Shown: positions 8,173 through 17,161, counted from the first letter of the stretch. The stretch is 64,000 nucleotides of DNA from Alkalihalophilus marmarensis DSM 21297 (GCF_000474275.2 NZ_ATAE01000005.1:186001-250000); one strand, 5' to 3'. Notes: generated by a model from the letters alone, not told the origin. Translations and numbers: made by a program.

Positions 8173-9717
8173 CTAAAGCTCAAAGGGTACAAATTTGAGC
8201 TTAATATTCTTATTAATTACACGTTCAAGATGTTTCTTATGCTTAAGGGCATATTCCTGCTCAAATGAACAATCGTGTTTGTAATAAACGGTCAATACAT
8301 AAGACGAGCTGTTTTCTTTCAGCTCACCTAATTCACATATTAAGTGACGGCCTGTTTTGTTTAGACTGTATGCCAGCTTCATTAATGACCCTAAAAACTC
8401 ATAACTCTTTAATTGTTTTTTTGTGATAAGCTTTTTGTATGGAAGAGTGTACCGTATGAGTGCTGACTTAGATTTAAAGGATGAAATACAGGCAGTCGCC
8501 AAACGTTCTTTGTGGCTTAACCCGTCAACCGTCATATTCGTCAACAAATAAAAGGTATTCTGGCTGCTAGCCTCCTTATTAATAAACTCACCAATATATA
8601 ATACCTTCGCACTGTATTTTAATAATGTAAGTGCTTCTGATTCTTCAAGATCAACTGGGCAAAAGTCTTTAAAAAGATGATATAGTTTGGATGCTAAAGT
8701 AGTGATATACGTAACATGAAATAAATTAATGTCATAATCGTGGCTTAATTGGTGAAAGCTCTCCTCTACAACAACTGGAAATCGGTCGGTTTCCATCGGA
8801 CGAAGCATTTCTTCATACAGCAGTCCATCTCGTAAACCGCGCCGGCTCATTACAAAGGTGTCTGCCTCTGTATACTCTAAAAAAGTAGTCATCACAATGG
8901 CTGCAGGGACGATAATGTCTGCGCGGTCTTTTGACAGACCATCAAGAGATTGTCGTTCGCTAAGAGAAAGATGTGATAGGAGTGCTTCGGTATCGTGTAA
9001 TTCTTCGGCACTCATCTCGTATTGATGTAAGCCGCCAAGTGGGTATTCACGCTGATGTTGATGGACAAGTGATACGTTTCTTGCGCTGCCCCCTATACCA
9101 ATTACATGCTGACTTTTGCAATCCTTTAGCCAAGGGTGTTCTCTAAACTGTCCAAGAACATATTCTTTAATTGATTCAAGCTCGTCTTTTGAGGCTTCTT
9201 CACCTTTAATAAATTCAGATTGAAGAGTGATTGCTCCAAAAGGAAAACTATGGTAATGCTTCAACTCTCTATTTTCATAGTAAGTCACTTCCGTACTGCC
9301 TCCGCCGATATCAATGGTGAATCCAGTTTCAATAGCGGTTGAATTGACAACTGCTAAATAGCCATAATACGCTTCTTCATATTCAGACAAGATGCGGATA
9401 TTTATACCGAGCATATCAGATATTAATTCGACAATTGCCTGCTGATTTTCAGCTTGACGTAAGGCTTGTGTACCTACTGTAGCTATTTGAGCAACCTCGT
9501 GAAAATTCATCATTTCTTTAAAGCTTAACAAGGTTTCAATTAGACGATTTATACCGGTCTCAGTCAGTTCATCAGCCTCATTAAGGTGAGTGCTTAACCT
9601 TGCTACTTTCTTTACATTATGTAACTCTTTAAAGCGGCCTTGCGAATCTAATTCTGTTATAACAAGTCGGATGGAGTTAGAACCAATATCGATAATGGCA
9701 AAACGTTTCATATTCAT
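8173..9717 (-). CDS. ppx: Exopolyphosphatase (Ppx/GppA family)
   Basis: Hydrolyses terminal phosphates from polyphosphate; some relatives act on pppGpp. ATG 9717 (protein M-N-M-K-R-F-A-I-I-D-I-G-S-N-S) is chosen because AAAGGATGAG stands just before it; an upstream ATG at 9744 would add nine residues without a ribosome site. The ASKHA-fold motifs are clear: D-I-G-S-N-S-I-R-L near residue 10, T-I-D-I-G-G-G-S-T-E-V for the second phosphate loop, and G-I-G-G-S-A-R-N. The C-terminal part (to residue 514) is the HD-like helical domain. It is transcribed together with ppk. Confidence 0.93.
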   Translation of the reverse strand: MNMKRFAIIDIGSNSIRLVITELDSQGRFKELHNVKKVARLSTHLNEADELTETGINRLIETLLSFKEMMNFHEVAQIATVGTQALRQAENQQAIVELISDMLGINIRILSEYEEAYYGYLAVVNSTAIETGFTIDIGGGSTEVTYYENRELKHYHSFPFGAITLQSEFIKGEEASKDELESIKEYVLGQFREHPWLKDCKSQHVIGIGGSARNVSLVHQHQREYPLGGLHQYEMSAEELHDTEALLSHLSLSERQSLDGLSKDRADIIVPAAIVMTTFLEYTEADTFVMSRRGLRDGLLYEEMLRPMETDRFPVVVEESFHQLSHDYDINLFHVTYITTLASKLYHLFKDFCPVDLEESEALTLLKYSAKVLYIGEFINKEASSQNTFYLLTNMTVDGLSHKERLATACISSFKSKSALIRYTLPYKKLITKKQLKSYEFLGSLMKLAYSLNKTGRHLICELGELKENSSSYVLTVYYKHDCSFEQEYALKHKKHLERVINKNIKLKFVPFEL

Positions 9718-9877
9718 GTATCTCATCCTTTCAGATAGTGACATTAAACACCAAATGCCATTGAATAAGTAAAGTTACTTTAGAAAAACAGAGGATAAAA
9801 TTGGATTATTTCTATTATATCAGATCAGATCCATACCGACGTCTATCTCTAATCAAGTACACCTACAGGCAAAAGGG

Positions 9878-9905
9878 TAGACAGATCTTTATTTTGCTTT
9901 ATAAT
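9878..9905 (+). promoter_or_regulatory. Sigma-A promoter for the znu genes
   Basis: TAGACA (9878-9883), 16-base spacer, TATAAT (9900-9905). It sits about 100 bases upstream of znuC, and an imperfect inverted repeat follows in the leader. Confidence 0.6.
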
Positions 9906-9923
9906 GAGAAAAGATTGCTTATA

Positions 9924-9958
9924 AATCGGAACGGTTCTGACTATTTAATGAACCGATT
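9924..9958. promoter_or_regulatory. Inverted repeat in the znuC leader, possible operator
   Basis: AATCGG (9924-9929) mirrors CCGATT (9953-9958), and CGGTTC (9932-9937) mirrors GAACCG (9950-9955). It lies just past the predicted start of transcription. It does not closely match the known Bacillus Zur box, so assignment to Zur is a guess from context. Confidence 0.35.
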
Positions 9959-10002
9959 ATGGATAAACTGGTAATAGTACTTTTAAAGTGGGAGGGAGAA
10001 CA

Positions 10003-10800
10003 ATGCCTGCAACGACACTTGCAAAATCAGAGACACAAGTTCAGACGATCGTTGAAATTAAGGATGTGTCTTTCCGTTATGGTAACCGAATGGTCTTAGA
10101 AAATATTACACTTCCTATAAAAAAGGGAGCATTTTTAGGATTAGTTGGTCCAAATGGTTCCGGAAAATCAACCTTAATTAAAACGATTTTAGGGCTGAAA
10201 AAACCTCAAAGCGGAGAAGTGTTTTTATTTGGGGAGCGTGTAGATAAGTTTAAGAAATGGGATAAGATCGGCTTTGTATCTCAGAAAGCAAACAGTTTTA
10301 ATTCAGGTTTCCCCGCAACCGTATTTGAAGTTGTTTCTATGGGGTTATACGGAAAAGTAGGCTTATTCCGTTTTCTAAATCGTAATCATAAAGAAAAAGT
10401 TCGTCAAGCGATTGAAAGTGTAGGGATGACTGAATATTTAAACCAAAATATAGGAGAGTTGTCAGGTGGGCAGCAGCAGCGCGTATTTATTGCTCGTGCA
10501 CTTGTAAGTGATCCAGAACTGCTTATTCTTGATGAGCCTACAGTTGGGGTAGATGCGAAAAGCGTCAAATCTTTTTATGATATGTTGAGTCATTTAAATC
10601 GTGAAAAAGGGATCACCCTTTTAATGGTTACTCATGATATTGGTGCAATGACAGATCATGTTACAAATGTTGCTTGCTTAAATAAAAACTTGCATTTTCA
10701 TGGCGGACCTAAAGAATTTGAAGAAAATCAAGATCTCTCTGCTATATACGGCCATGATGTTCATTTGTTGACACATAATCATAGTCATGGAGGTCATTAA
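10003..10800 (+). CDS. znuC: Zinc-type ABC transporter, ATP-binding protein
   Basis: ATPase driving a divalent metal importer. ATG 10003 is preferred over GTG 9988 because GGGAGGGAGAA lies directly before it (265 residues). Walker A G-P-N-G-S-G-K-S-T, signature L-S-G-G-Q-Q-Q-R, Walker B L-L-I-L-D-E-P and switch H in V-T-H-D-I-G are intact. The C-terminus is histidine-rich (H-N-H-S-H-G-G-H), a common sign of zinc handling. The permease starts four bases after the stop. A zur gene lies further down the same strand, supporting zinc over manganese. No znuA-type binding protein is in the window. Confidence 0.87.
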   Translation: MPATTLAKSETQVQTIVEIKDVSFRYGNRMVLENITLPIKKGAFLGLVGPNGSGKSTLIKTILGLKKPQSGEVFLFGERVDKFKKWDKIGFVSQKANSFNSGFPATVFEVVSMGLYGKVGLFRFLNRNHKEKVRQAIESVGMTEYLNQNIGELSGGQQQRVFIARALVSDPELLILDEPTVGVDAKSVKSFYDMLSHLNREKGITLLMVTHDIGAMTDHVTNVACLNKNLHFHGGPKEFEENQDLSAIYGHDVHLLTHNHSHGGH

Positions 10801-10803
10801 TCA

Positions 10804-11673
10804 ATGTTTGAGGCGTTTTTTCGGTATGAATTTTTACAGAACGCTTTCTTTACTGGAGTGATGATAGGGCTCTTAGCACCCATGCTAGGTGTTTTTTTGG
10901 TTGTTAGAAGATTATCACTGATCGCTGATGCCCTGAGCCATATTACTCTTTCCGGTATTGCAGCGAGTTTGTTGCTCGGAAAGCATGTTGTGTTCTTTCA
11001 AGGGCTAAACCCTCTTTACATGGGAATGGTTTTCTCAGTTGGGGGAGCTTTGTTAATCGAGCAATTAAGAAGCGTTTATCAATATTATAAAGAAATTGCT
11101 ATTCCTATTATTTTATCTGGAGGGATTGGGTTAGGGGTAGTGTTTATTTCGCTTGCAGATGGGTTTAATAATGATTTATTTAATTACCTGTTTGGGAGTG
11201 TTATTGCTGTTACTCGTTCTGATTTGTGGACGATTTTAGGTGTGACTATTGTTGTTTTAGTTGTGTTAACACTATTTTATAAGGAATTATTTTTCTTGTC
11301 TTTTGATGAAGAACAAGCTGTCGTATCTGGCTTGAACCGGAAGCTGGTTCATTTTATTTTTATTGTCATGGTTGCACTTGTGATCGCTGCATCTATGAGA
11401 ATTGTTGGAATCTTGCTTGTCTCATCCTTAATGACTCTTCCGGTGGCCGCTGCTATGCGTTTTGCCAAAGGGTTTAAGCAAATGTTCGTTTATTCGATTT
11501 TATTTGGACAAATCTCTGTCATTGGCGGCTTAATTTTAGCTTATCAGCTAGACTTAGCGCCAGGCGGTACGATCGTTATATTAGCTGTCCTGATTTTAAT
11601 CGGCTCAATAGCAGTTGATAAGATGATGGGAGGACGCCAGATTAATTGGAAGCGAGTGTATGGGAAGAAATAA
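10804..11673 (+). CDS. znuB: Zinc-type ABC transporter permease (first copy)
   Basis: Membrane channel partner of ZnuC, 289 residues, with about eight or nine hydrophobic helices. ABC-3 permease motifs: L-S-L-I-A-D-A-L-S-H-I-T-L-S-G near residue 40 and R-I-V-G-I-L-L-V-S-S-L-M-T-L-P-V-A in the second half. Start four bases after znuC. Downstream transcription now runs into a 700-bp repeat-rich insert before a second, clearly paralogous permease at 12374. Whether the two permeases pair with each other is unknown. Confidence 0.87.
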   Translation: MFEAFFRYEFLQNAFFTGVMIGLLAPMLGVFLVVRRLSLIADALSHITLSGIAASLLLGKHVVFFQGLNPLYMGMVFSVGGALLIEQLRSVYQYYKEIAIPIILSGGIGLGVVFISLADGFNNDLFNYLFGSVIAVTRSDLWTILGVTIVVLVVLTLFYKELFFLSFDEEQAVVSGLNRKLVHFIFIVMVALVIAASMRIVGILLVSSLMTLPVAAAMRFAKGFKQMFVYSILFGQISVIGGLILAYQLDLAPGGTIVILAVLILIGSIAVDKMMGGRQINWKRVYGKK

Positions 11674-11689
11674 AGCTGGGTTATTATAG

Positions 11690-11905
11690 GCTCGCCGCTT
11701 CTGAACGATACTGCGCTTTCCGTGTGGAGCCAGTGAGCTTCCTCGGGCTTTGGCTTTGTGGGATCTCACTCCTGCTCTAGTCTTCGCTCCTGAAATATGC
11801 TTCGCTTTCCGCGGTGAGCTGCTGAGCTTCCTCGGGCTTTGGCCCTGCGGGATCTCAGCCCTGCTCTAGGCACCGCTGGAGTCTACGCATATTTCATCCG
11901 CTAGC
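11690..11905 (+). repeat. GC-rich dispersed repeat, copy A1 (two subunits)
   Basis: Two related blocks, each built as TGCGCTTTCCG or TTCGCTTTCCG ... GAGCTTCCTCGGGCTTTGGC ... GGGATCTCA ... CCTGCTCTAG, ending near CATATTTCATCCGCT. The same sequence occurs inverted at 63720-63850. It lies between znuB and the second permease gene and shows no coding pattern of its own. Together with A2 and A3 it fills the 700-base gap 11674-12373. Confidence 0.8.
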
Positions 11906-12044
11906 TTGTTGCATTTTGTAATGATTATGTGAAGGATTTAGTTATGGTTCAGATCAAATTAATAAAAGCAGACATCTTTGGGTTCATCTGCTAAGATCAC
12001 TGAACAGCTGCTTATTATGTGGGTGCACAATATAACATCCTTCC

Positions 12045-12181
12045 TCTGTTGATTGGAGCGGAAGGCGCCGACTCCAGCGGGATGCGCGTGACCAGGGAGA
12101 CCCCACAGGAGCGCGTAGCGACGAGGAGGCTCCCGGGCCGCCCGCGGAAAGCGTGCGCCTGCAGCGTAGATCAACAACTAC
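12045..12181 (-). repeat. GC-rich dispersed repeat, copy A2
   Basis: About 137 bases, read on the minus strand as TTGTTGAT ... GCTGCAGGCGCACGCTTTCC, GCGGGCGGCCCGGGAG, CGTCGCTACG, CCCTGGTCACGCGCATCCCG, CTGGAGTCGG. It matches 63447-63583 on the plus strand almost base for base, so the two copies are inverted relative to one another. Open frames across it are by-products of its GC content. Confidence 0.85.
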
Positions 12182-12224
12182 TGCAGGGAGGTTTTACGTT
12201 TATTTGCATTAATTGTGTTGAAAA

Positions 12225-12320
12225 GATGGTAGGTCTCACAGAAGCGAATGCAACGAGGAGGCTCCGGGTCCGCCCATTGAACACAAGCACCTGCAGCGGA
12301 AATCAACAAATTCTTTAAGT
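12225..12320 (-). repeat. Degraded partial copy of the GC-rich repeat, A3
   Basis: Shares ACGAGGAGGCTCCGGG, CGCCC, GCACCTGCAGCGGA and ATCAACAA with A2 but lacks its middle. A similarly degraded unit flanks the right-hand cluster at 63355-63445. Confidence 0.6.
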
Positions 12321-12373
12321 GGAGACTCTTTCAGTGGTTTTGCAGGGCATTCGATAAAGGTAGGAGATACATC

Positions 12374-13234
12374 ATGCAGGAATTATTAATGAATTTAACA
12401 TTTATAGAACGCGGAGTGCTGGCAGGAGTTTTGATTGCTCTTATCTGTCCAATTGTGGGTGCTTTTTTGATGGTCAGAAGGGTTTCGATCATTTCTGAAT
12501 CACTATCTCATATCACACTAACAGGAATCTCTGCTGGAGTTTTATTAGGATCGACGACGATGATCTTTAGTGATTTAAACCCGATGTATGCAGGACTTAT
12601 CTTCGCTGTGGCCGGCTCTTTGCTTATTGAAAAGCTGCGTGATCTTTATAAACACTTTCAAGAGCTTGCTATTCCTATTATTTTATCTGCTGGTGTAGGG
12701 TTAAGTGCCATTTTTATGAGCCTGTCTCAATCAGGGTATAATGAATGGTATGCGTATTTATTTGGAAGTATTGTTAGTGTAAGCCGCGAAGATTTACAAT
12801 TTATTATTTATACAGCACTCATTGTGATTGGTATCGTTATTTTATTTTATAAAGAGTTTATATCCATTTCTTTTGATCAAGAATATGCTACGGTCTCAGG
12901 GATCTCTGTCCGTTTTATGAATCAAGTATTCGCGATACTCGTCGCGTTTATTATTGCGATGTCAATGAAGGTTGTAGGGATTTTACTTGTAGGTGCGATG
13001 ATTGTATTGCCTGTGGCTACAAGCATTCATCTCTCTAAAAGCTTTAAACAAGTGATTGGGTTTGGAATCCTATTTGCTCAGATTGCTATGTTATCTGGAG
13101 TCTATTTCTCTTATCAATTTAATATTGCCACTGGTGGGATGATTGTTGTAATGGGGATGTTACAGCTTGTGATCGTAATGGGTGTTAAAAAGATCATCAA
13201 TGAGTGGCAAAGGAGGGCTAAACGTGAATATTGA
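12374..13234 (+). CDS. znuB: Zinc-type ABC transporter permease (second copy)
   Basis: 286-residue paralogue of the permease at 10804, recognisable by the same motifs in order: V-S-I-I-S-E-S-L-S-H-I-T-L-T-G and K-V-V-G-I-L-L-V-G-A-M-I-V-L-P-V-A. It has about eight or nine predicted helices. A GGTAGGAGAT site precedes ATG 12374. Its 3' end overlaps the zur start by 11 bases, so the two are translationally linked. It may form a heterodimer with the first permease on a shared ZnuC, or be a homodimeric alternative. The repeat cluster upstream separates it from znuC-znuB. Confidence 0.82.
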   Translation: MQELLMNLTFIERGVLAGVLIALICPIVGAFLMVRRVSIISESLSHITLTGISAGVLLGSTTMIFSDLNPMYAGLIFAVAGSLLIEKLRDLYKHFQELAIPIILSAGVGLSAIFMSLSQSGYNEWYAYLFGSIVSVSREDLQFIIYTALIVIGIVILFYKEFISISFDQEYATVSGISVRFMNQVFAILVAFIIAMSMKVVGILLVGAMIVLPVATSIHLSKSFKQVIGFGILFAQIAMLSGVYFSYQFNIATGGMIVVMGMLQLVIVMGVKKIINEWQRRAKREY

Positions 13235-13640
13235 TCAAGCAATGACGGTATTAAAAAATAAAGGATATAAGCATACAGATAAGCGGGCGGATATGCTGAA
13301 GCTTTTTGCAGACCAAAAAAGGTACTTATCGGCAAAAGATGTATTGGAAAGTCTTCAAGATGAGTATCCTGGTTTAAGCTTTGATACCATTTACCGTAAC
13401 CTTTCGTTGTTTAGTGACTTAAATATATTAGAAGCTACGGAACTTGATGGAGAAAAACGCTTCCGCTTTAGCTGTGCCACAAGTGAACATCATCATCATC
13501 TTATTTGTCTTGATTGTGGTAAAACAAAGCACATTCATAGCTGTCCGATGGATTCTCTTGATACAATGTATCCTGATTTTGAAGTGACCGGTCATAAATT
13601 TGAGATCTATGGAAAATGTGAGGAGTGCAGATCAGAATAG
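13224..13640 (+). CDS. zur: Zinc uptake regulator, Fur family
   Basis: DNA-binding repressor that senses zinc and controls uptake genes. GTG 13224 is the likely start because AAAGGAGGG lies seven bases upstream; the frame also contains an ATG at 13182, inside znuB, without such a site. The product (139 residues) has the winged helix with D-T-I-Y-R-N-L-S-L-F as recognition helix, a metal site in S-E-H-H-H-H-L-I-C, and two structural zinc pairs, C-L-D-C and C-E-E-C. In B. subtilis zur (yqfV) lies at the same place, before yqfW. It overlaps the second permease gene by 11 bases. Confidence 0.9.
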   Translation: MNIDQAMTVLKNKGYKHTDKRADMLKLFADQKRYLSAKDVLESLQDEYPGLSFDTIYRNLSLFSDLNILEATELDGEKRFRFSCATSEHHHHLICLDCGKTKHIHSCPMDSLDTMYPDFEVTGHKFEIYGKCEECRSE

Positions 13641-13665
13641 GAATTAAATTCAATGAAACACAATG

Positions 13666-13693
13666 AACCCCCCGTTTTAAGCGGGTTTTTTTC
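13666..13693 (+). terminator. Terminator after zur
   Basis: CCCCCCG and GCGGG arms around TTTTAA, followed by seven T residues. Confidence 0.85.
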
Positions 13694-13768
13694 ATGGGAA
13701 GAGCCCCATCAACTTACAGGTTTCTTTATTTGGTTTGTGAAACATGCTAGTAGCAGGAGGGATGCTTA

Positions 13769-13987
13769 ATGGCAAATCCAATTGTAAAATGCAATGTAGC
13801 AAACTGTGCGTTTTGGGGAGAAGGGAATCGGTGTCAGGCAGAATCAATCCTAGTGGAGATCGACAGCCATGCAGATAGGAATTATCACATGGAAGCTAGT
13901 GATGAGCCTTATGCGGATGCACTGCATCGAGATGCAGCAGATAAAAGCGCTGAAACCTGCTGTCATACATTCCGTCCGAAAAAGTAA
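13769..13987 (+). CDS. DUF1540 cysteine-rich small protein
   Basis: 72 residues. Cysteines are in C-N-V-A-N-C-A-F-W and C-Q-A-E in the N-terminal half, and in T-C-C-H-T-F near the C-terminus, the DUF1540 pattern, suggesting a small metal-binding protein. It starts at ATG 13769 after AGCAGGAGGG. It stands alone between two terminators. Function is unknown; the location beside zur is suggestive only. Confidence 0.8.
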   Translation: MANPIVKCNVANCAFWGEGNRCQAESILVEIDSHADRNYHMEASDEPYADALHRDAADKSAETCCHTFRPKK

Positions 13988-13992
13988 GACAA

Positions 13993-14022
13993 AAAGACGA
14001 AACGCATCGTTTCGTCTTTTTT
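13993..14022. terminator. Terminator between the DUF1540 gene and yqfW
   Basis: AAGACGAAACG pairs with CGTTTCGTCTT, followed by T residues; A-rich on the other side, so it may work in both directions. Confidence 0.85.
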
Positions 14023-14035
14023 CATGAAGTTCGTA

Positions 14036-14620
14036 TTAGTTTTCTGCAGTCTCAAGCATCCATTGATCAACCCAATCCTTTGCTTCCTGCCAAGTGTGGG
14101 CGCGAATCACATTTTTAGGAGCGCTTAATCGGTTATATGGGGTATCCATTAAAATAACAGGAATATTAAATTCTTCTGCAATCATAACGGCATTATCATG
14201 CTTGTCTTCAAAGAAAATATCTAATTTATGTTCTCTAACTGCATCTAATTTATCGTGTTTCCCGACAAGTTCAATGTGATCGAAAGGAACTTGATTTGAG
14301 ACAAACCAATCCTTTGTAATTTCATCAAGGTGTTGTCTTCTTGCAGTGATATAAATCAGATCATGCTGTCTAGACCAATTATGAAGAATGTTTTCAGCAT
14401 AAGGTGCAAGCTTTGCTTCACTATAAATGGTTCCTTCATGTTTAGTCATCCAGTCCCAAAATTCTTTTTCTGAGATCTTAAGAATAGATGTTAAATCGTA
14501 TTGCGTAAGGTCGTCTAAAGTGAGTGACTGCTTAAAATGCTTATTTAAGTGTGGAACAAACGTATTAGGATCTGTGACTGTTCCATCTATATCCAATCCA
14601 AATCTCTTCTTAGTTGTCAT
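14036..14620 (-). CDS. yqfW: YqfW-type 5'-nucleotidase (HAD superfamily)
   Basis: Predicted cytosolic nucleotidase of the NT5C type. Start ATG 14620 has AGGTGA six bases before it; the frame is open 42 bases further up without a ribosome site. The 194-residue product has HAD motif I G-L-D-I-D-G-T-V-T-D close to the N-terminus, motif II in I-T-A-R-R, and the last acidic motif in I-F-F-E-D-K-H-D-N-A. In B. subtilis yqfW follows zur as here, although here it is on the opposite strand. Substrate unknown. Confidence 0.8.
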   Translation of the reverse strand: MTTKKRFGLDIDGTVTDPNTFVPHLNKHFKQSLTLDDLTQYDLTSILKISEKEFWDWMTKHEGTIYSEAKLAPYAENILHNWSRQHDLIYITARRQHLDEITKDWFVSNQVPFDHIELVGKHDKLDAVREHKLDIFFEDKHDNAVMIAEEFNIPVILMDTPYNRLSAPKNVIRAHTWQEAKDWVDQWMLETAEN

Positions 14621-14808
14621 TTGGTTCACCTCATAGCTCAGTATTCGTAAAGATTTGTTCAAGCTTCTTTATTCTATACCTACCTTACACGAAAGAGGGG
14701 AGGGAAGTCTAGATCATTTCCTGCACTTGTAAAGATTAACTCCGATAATTTTACGTGCTGGCGTCATACTATTACTGCTCCCACAAAATTTGAAAGTGAG
14801 GGATTCGT

Positions 14809-15345
14809 ATGGCAGATGATAAGCATCCAAAAGATGAACCCATTCGCTTGTTGGATGAGGATGATCGTTCTTTAACTTTGGTGAATAACCATGTTGAAGG
14901 ACGAGATGATGACCGTGACCTTTCACTAGCGTTATCAGAAGAAGAACGAGAGGCAGAAAATCATGCTGAGGTAGAAGAGGAGCCTGTTAACTCAGAATAT
15001 CCACTTCAACCGAGCTTCCAAGAAGAAAGCGCAGCTGAGTATGCAGCGGTAAATGGAATGGCTGGTGCGCGTCCTTTTGACGAAGACCAAACGGTTGAGT
15101 CAGCAGAACGCAGAGATACAGCTTACAGCAATGAAGATGATGTCACGGCTGGCCGTGGTGTTGGAACCTTTGCGATTGTTCTTTCCATCTTATCGTTATT
15201 CTTCTTACCAGTATTGCTTGGAGCAGCTGGGATTGTTATTGGTTTTGTATCACGTCGTATCGGCTCTACCTCGCTCGGTAACTGGGCTATTGGTATCGGG
15301 GCTGTATCGATTTTAATGACCGTCTTTTTCTCGCCGTTTTTTTAG
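14809..15345 (+). CDS. yqfX: YqfX-like membrane protein with acidic N-terminal tail
   Basis: 178 residues. The first ~115 are very acidic and hydrophilic and probably disordered. The last ~60 hold two hydrophobic helices around a short loop (F-V-S-R-R-I-G-S-T-S-L-G-N-W-A), as in the DUF4190-like end of YqfX. The protein should be anchored at its C-terminus with a long acidic cytoplasmic tail. The position between yqfW and ispG matches B. subtilis. ATG 14809 follows GTGAGGG. Function unknown. Confidence 0.7.
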   Translation: MADDKHPKDEPIRLLDEDDRSLTLVNNHVEGRDDDRDLSLALSEEEREAENHAEVEEEPVNSEYPLQPSFQEESAAEYAAVNGMAGARPFDEDQTVESAERRDTAYSNEDDVTAGRGVGTFAIVLSILSLFFLPVLLGAAGIVIGFVSRRIGSTSLGNWAIGIGAVSILMTVFFSPFF

Positions 15346-15410
15346 CGGTATGAGATGTGGGAGCAGGAGTATAACTAATTATCACTCCATTAAGTTATCA
15401 CTCCATAATG

Positions 15411-15442
15411 AAAAAGCATAAGCCTAATGGCTTATGCTTTTT
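15411..15442. terminator. Bidirectional terminator overlapping the end of ispG
   Basis: AAAAAGCATAAGCC pairs perfectly with GGCTTATGCTTTTT around TAAT. The last ispG codons are part of the stem. Confidence 0.9.
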
Positions 15443-16535
15443 CTAATTGACGTTGTGCTTCAAAATATTCTTCAGCAATTTTATCAATTTCACGCTTTAA
15501 TTCCTCGACCATAGTTTCTTCCGGTACTTTACGTACGATTTCACCTTTCATAAACAGCAGTCCTTCACCACGTGCCCCTGCAATACCGATGTCGGCTTCA
15601 CGGGCTTCCCCAGGACCATTTACAGCACATCCAAGAACAGCCACTTTAATCGGTGCTTTAATCGTTGAAATATAGTCTTCAACCTCATTTGCAATACTGA
15701 TAAGGTCAATTTCAATTCGTCCGCAAGTTGGACAAGAGATAAGAGTGGCTGCATTTGAAGCTAGTCCAAACGACTTTAACAGCTCTCTAGCCACTTTTAC
15801 TTCTTCTACAGGGTCTGCACTTAATGAAATACGCACAGTGTTACCAATCCCCATGTTTAAAATGGCTCCGAGGCCAGCAGCACTTTTAATTGTACCAGCA
15901 AACAATGTACCTGATTCGGTAATACCTAAGTGAAGCGGGTAGTCAAAAGCTTTCGCTGCTTTTTCATATGCTTCAATAGCAAGATTCACATCAGAGGCTT
16001 TCATTGAAACGATGATGTCATGGAAATCAAGGTCTTCTAAAATTTTAATATGATGAAGAGCACTTTCTACCATCCCATCAGCCGTTGGGTAACCGTACTT
16101 TTCAAGGATGCGCTTTTCAAGAGATCCAGCATTTACACCGATACGAATTGGGATACCTTTTTCTTTAGCTGCCTTAACAACAGCTTCAACTTTCTCACGG
16201 CGGCCGATATTACCCGGGTTAATACGGATTTTATCTGCTCCGCCTTCAATAGCTTTTAAAGCTAATTTGTAATCAAAATGAATATCAACTACTAGTGGAA
16301 TAGAGATTTGTGCTTTAATGTCAGCGATAGCTTCCGCTGCACGCATGTCTGGACAAGCGACACGAACAACCTGACAGCCCGCTTCTTCTAATCGTTTAAT
16401 TTCTGCAACAGTTGCTTCAACGTCATGTGTTTTGGTCGTAGTCATACTTTGAACAACTACTTCATTGTTTCCACCAATCGTCAAATTACCGACCTTAACT
16501 GGACGAGTTTTTGTACGATGTGTTAATTCGGTCAT
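15432..16535 (-). CDS. ispG: 4-hydroxy-3-methylbut-2-enyl-diphosphate synthase
   Basis: Penultimate enzyme of the MEP isoprenoid pathway, reducing MEcPP to HMBPP with a 4Fe-4S cluster. ATG 16535 (M-T-E-L-T-H) is preferred since AAAGGAGCG lies just before it; an upstream ATG at 16574 has none. The 367 residues comprise a TIM-barrel half ([20 protein letters not shown]) and a C-terminal cluster domain with cysteines in S-C-P-T-C-G-R and [11 protein letters not shown]. Location between yqfX and yqfZ is as in B. subtilis (yqfY). Confidence 0.97.
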   Translation of the reverse strand: MTELTHRTKTRPVKVGNLTIGGNNEVVVQSMTTTKTHDVEATVAEIKRLEEAGCQVVRVACPDMRAAEAIADIKAQISIPLVVDIHFDYKLALKAIEGGADKIRINPGNIGRREKVEAVVKAAKEKGIPIRIGVNAGSLEKRILEKYGYPTADGMVESALHHIKILEDLDFHDIIVSMKASDVNLAIEAYEKAAKAFDYPLHLGITESGTLFAGTIKSAAGLGAILNMGIGNTVRISLSADPVEEVKVARELLKSFGLASNAATLISCPTCGRIEIDLISIANEVEDYISTIKAPIKVAVLGCAVNGPGEAREADIGIAGARGEGLLFMKGEIVRKVPEETMVEELKREIDKIAEEYFEAQRQLEKA

Positions 16536-16643
16536 TGACCAATCGCTCCTTTTATAACAAAAATGGTCATCCATTTTTGCCTAGTCACTCATGAGATACG
16601 TATTCATTCTATCAATGAGCGTTTCGATTTGGCAAGAAGAAAG

Positions 16644-17015
16644 TCATTGATTGCCGTAATAAGGAAACTTATACGTTTCTCCTATTTGAATGTTTTCAGG
16701 CTCAATCCCTTGATTCAAGTGTTTGAAATCAAAAATGACTTCTTGAATGGAGGCAGGGAAGGGAACAATTCCTTCATGTAAATGTTCAACAATTGAGAGA
16801 ACAGTATACCCAGGTTCAACGACCACTTCAACAAATGGTTCTGTAATCACTGGTTCTTCGCTTACTTCATTGGTCATTACAGACTCCGCTTCTTCAATGT
16901 CAACCGTTTCCTCAGGTGCTGCTGTAAGGCCGTTGGGTAAAGTGCCAATCGTTAGATCATAATAAACACTATAAAGGATGATCAAGATAATAAGTCCGAA
17001 TCCAATCCGTTTCAT
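16644..17015 (-). CDS. yqfZ: YqfZ-like membrane protein with LysM-type end
   Basis: 123 residues: an N-terminal hydrophobic anchor (residues 4-20), a Glu/Val-rich linker, and a C-terminal ~50 residues that fit a LysM-like fold (G-Y-T-V-L-S-I-V ... H-L-N-Q-G-I-E-P-E-N-I-Q-I-G-E-T-Y-K-F-P). It probably sits outside the membrane, near the cell wall. ATG 17015 has a GAGGAGGGAC site. It lies upstream of ispG on the same strand, 109 bases away, so a shared transcript is likely. Function is not established. Confidence 0.72.
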   Translation of the reverse strand: MKRIGFGLIILIILYSVYYDLTIGTLPNGLTAAPEETVDIEEAESVMTNEVSEEPVITEPFVEVVVEPGYTVLSIVEHLHEGIVPFPASIQEVIFDFKHLNQGIEPENIQIGETYKFPYYGNQ

Positions 17016-17161
17016 GCTTGTCCCTCCTCAGGATCTCCTGCCATTTAGATGAAATATCACACGACAGACAATCGTTCTTTCTATAAGTGTATGTTGATCT
17101 TGGAAAAGTATGACAAGCTATTTGAAAATGAATGGACATAAAAAAAGGCGTGGTGAATACA

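Noticed and set aside
9924-9958. Confident Zur box ahead of znuC
   Set aside because: The inverted repeat differs from the known Bacillus Zur operator, so it is kept only as a low-confidence operator.
12019-12318. 99-residue frame rich in Arg and Cys between the znu genes
   Set aside because: It lies fully in GC-rich dispersed repeats that occur elsewhere in other frames; codon use is unlike neighbours.
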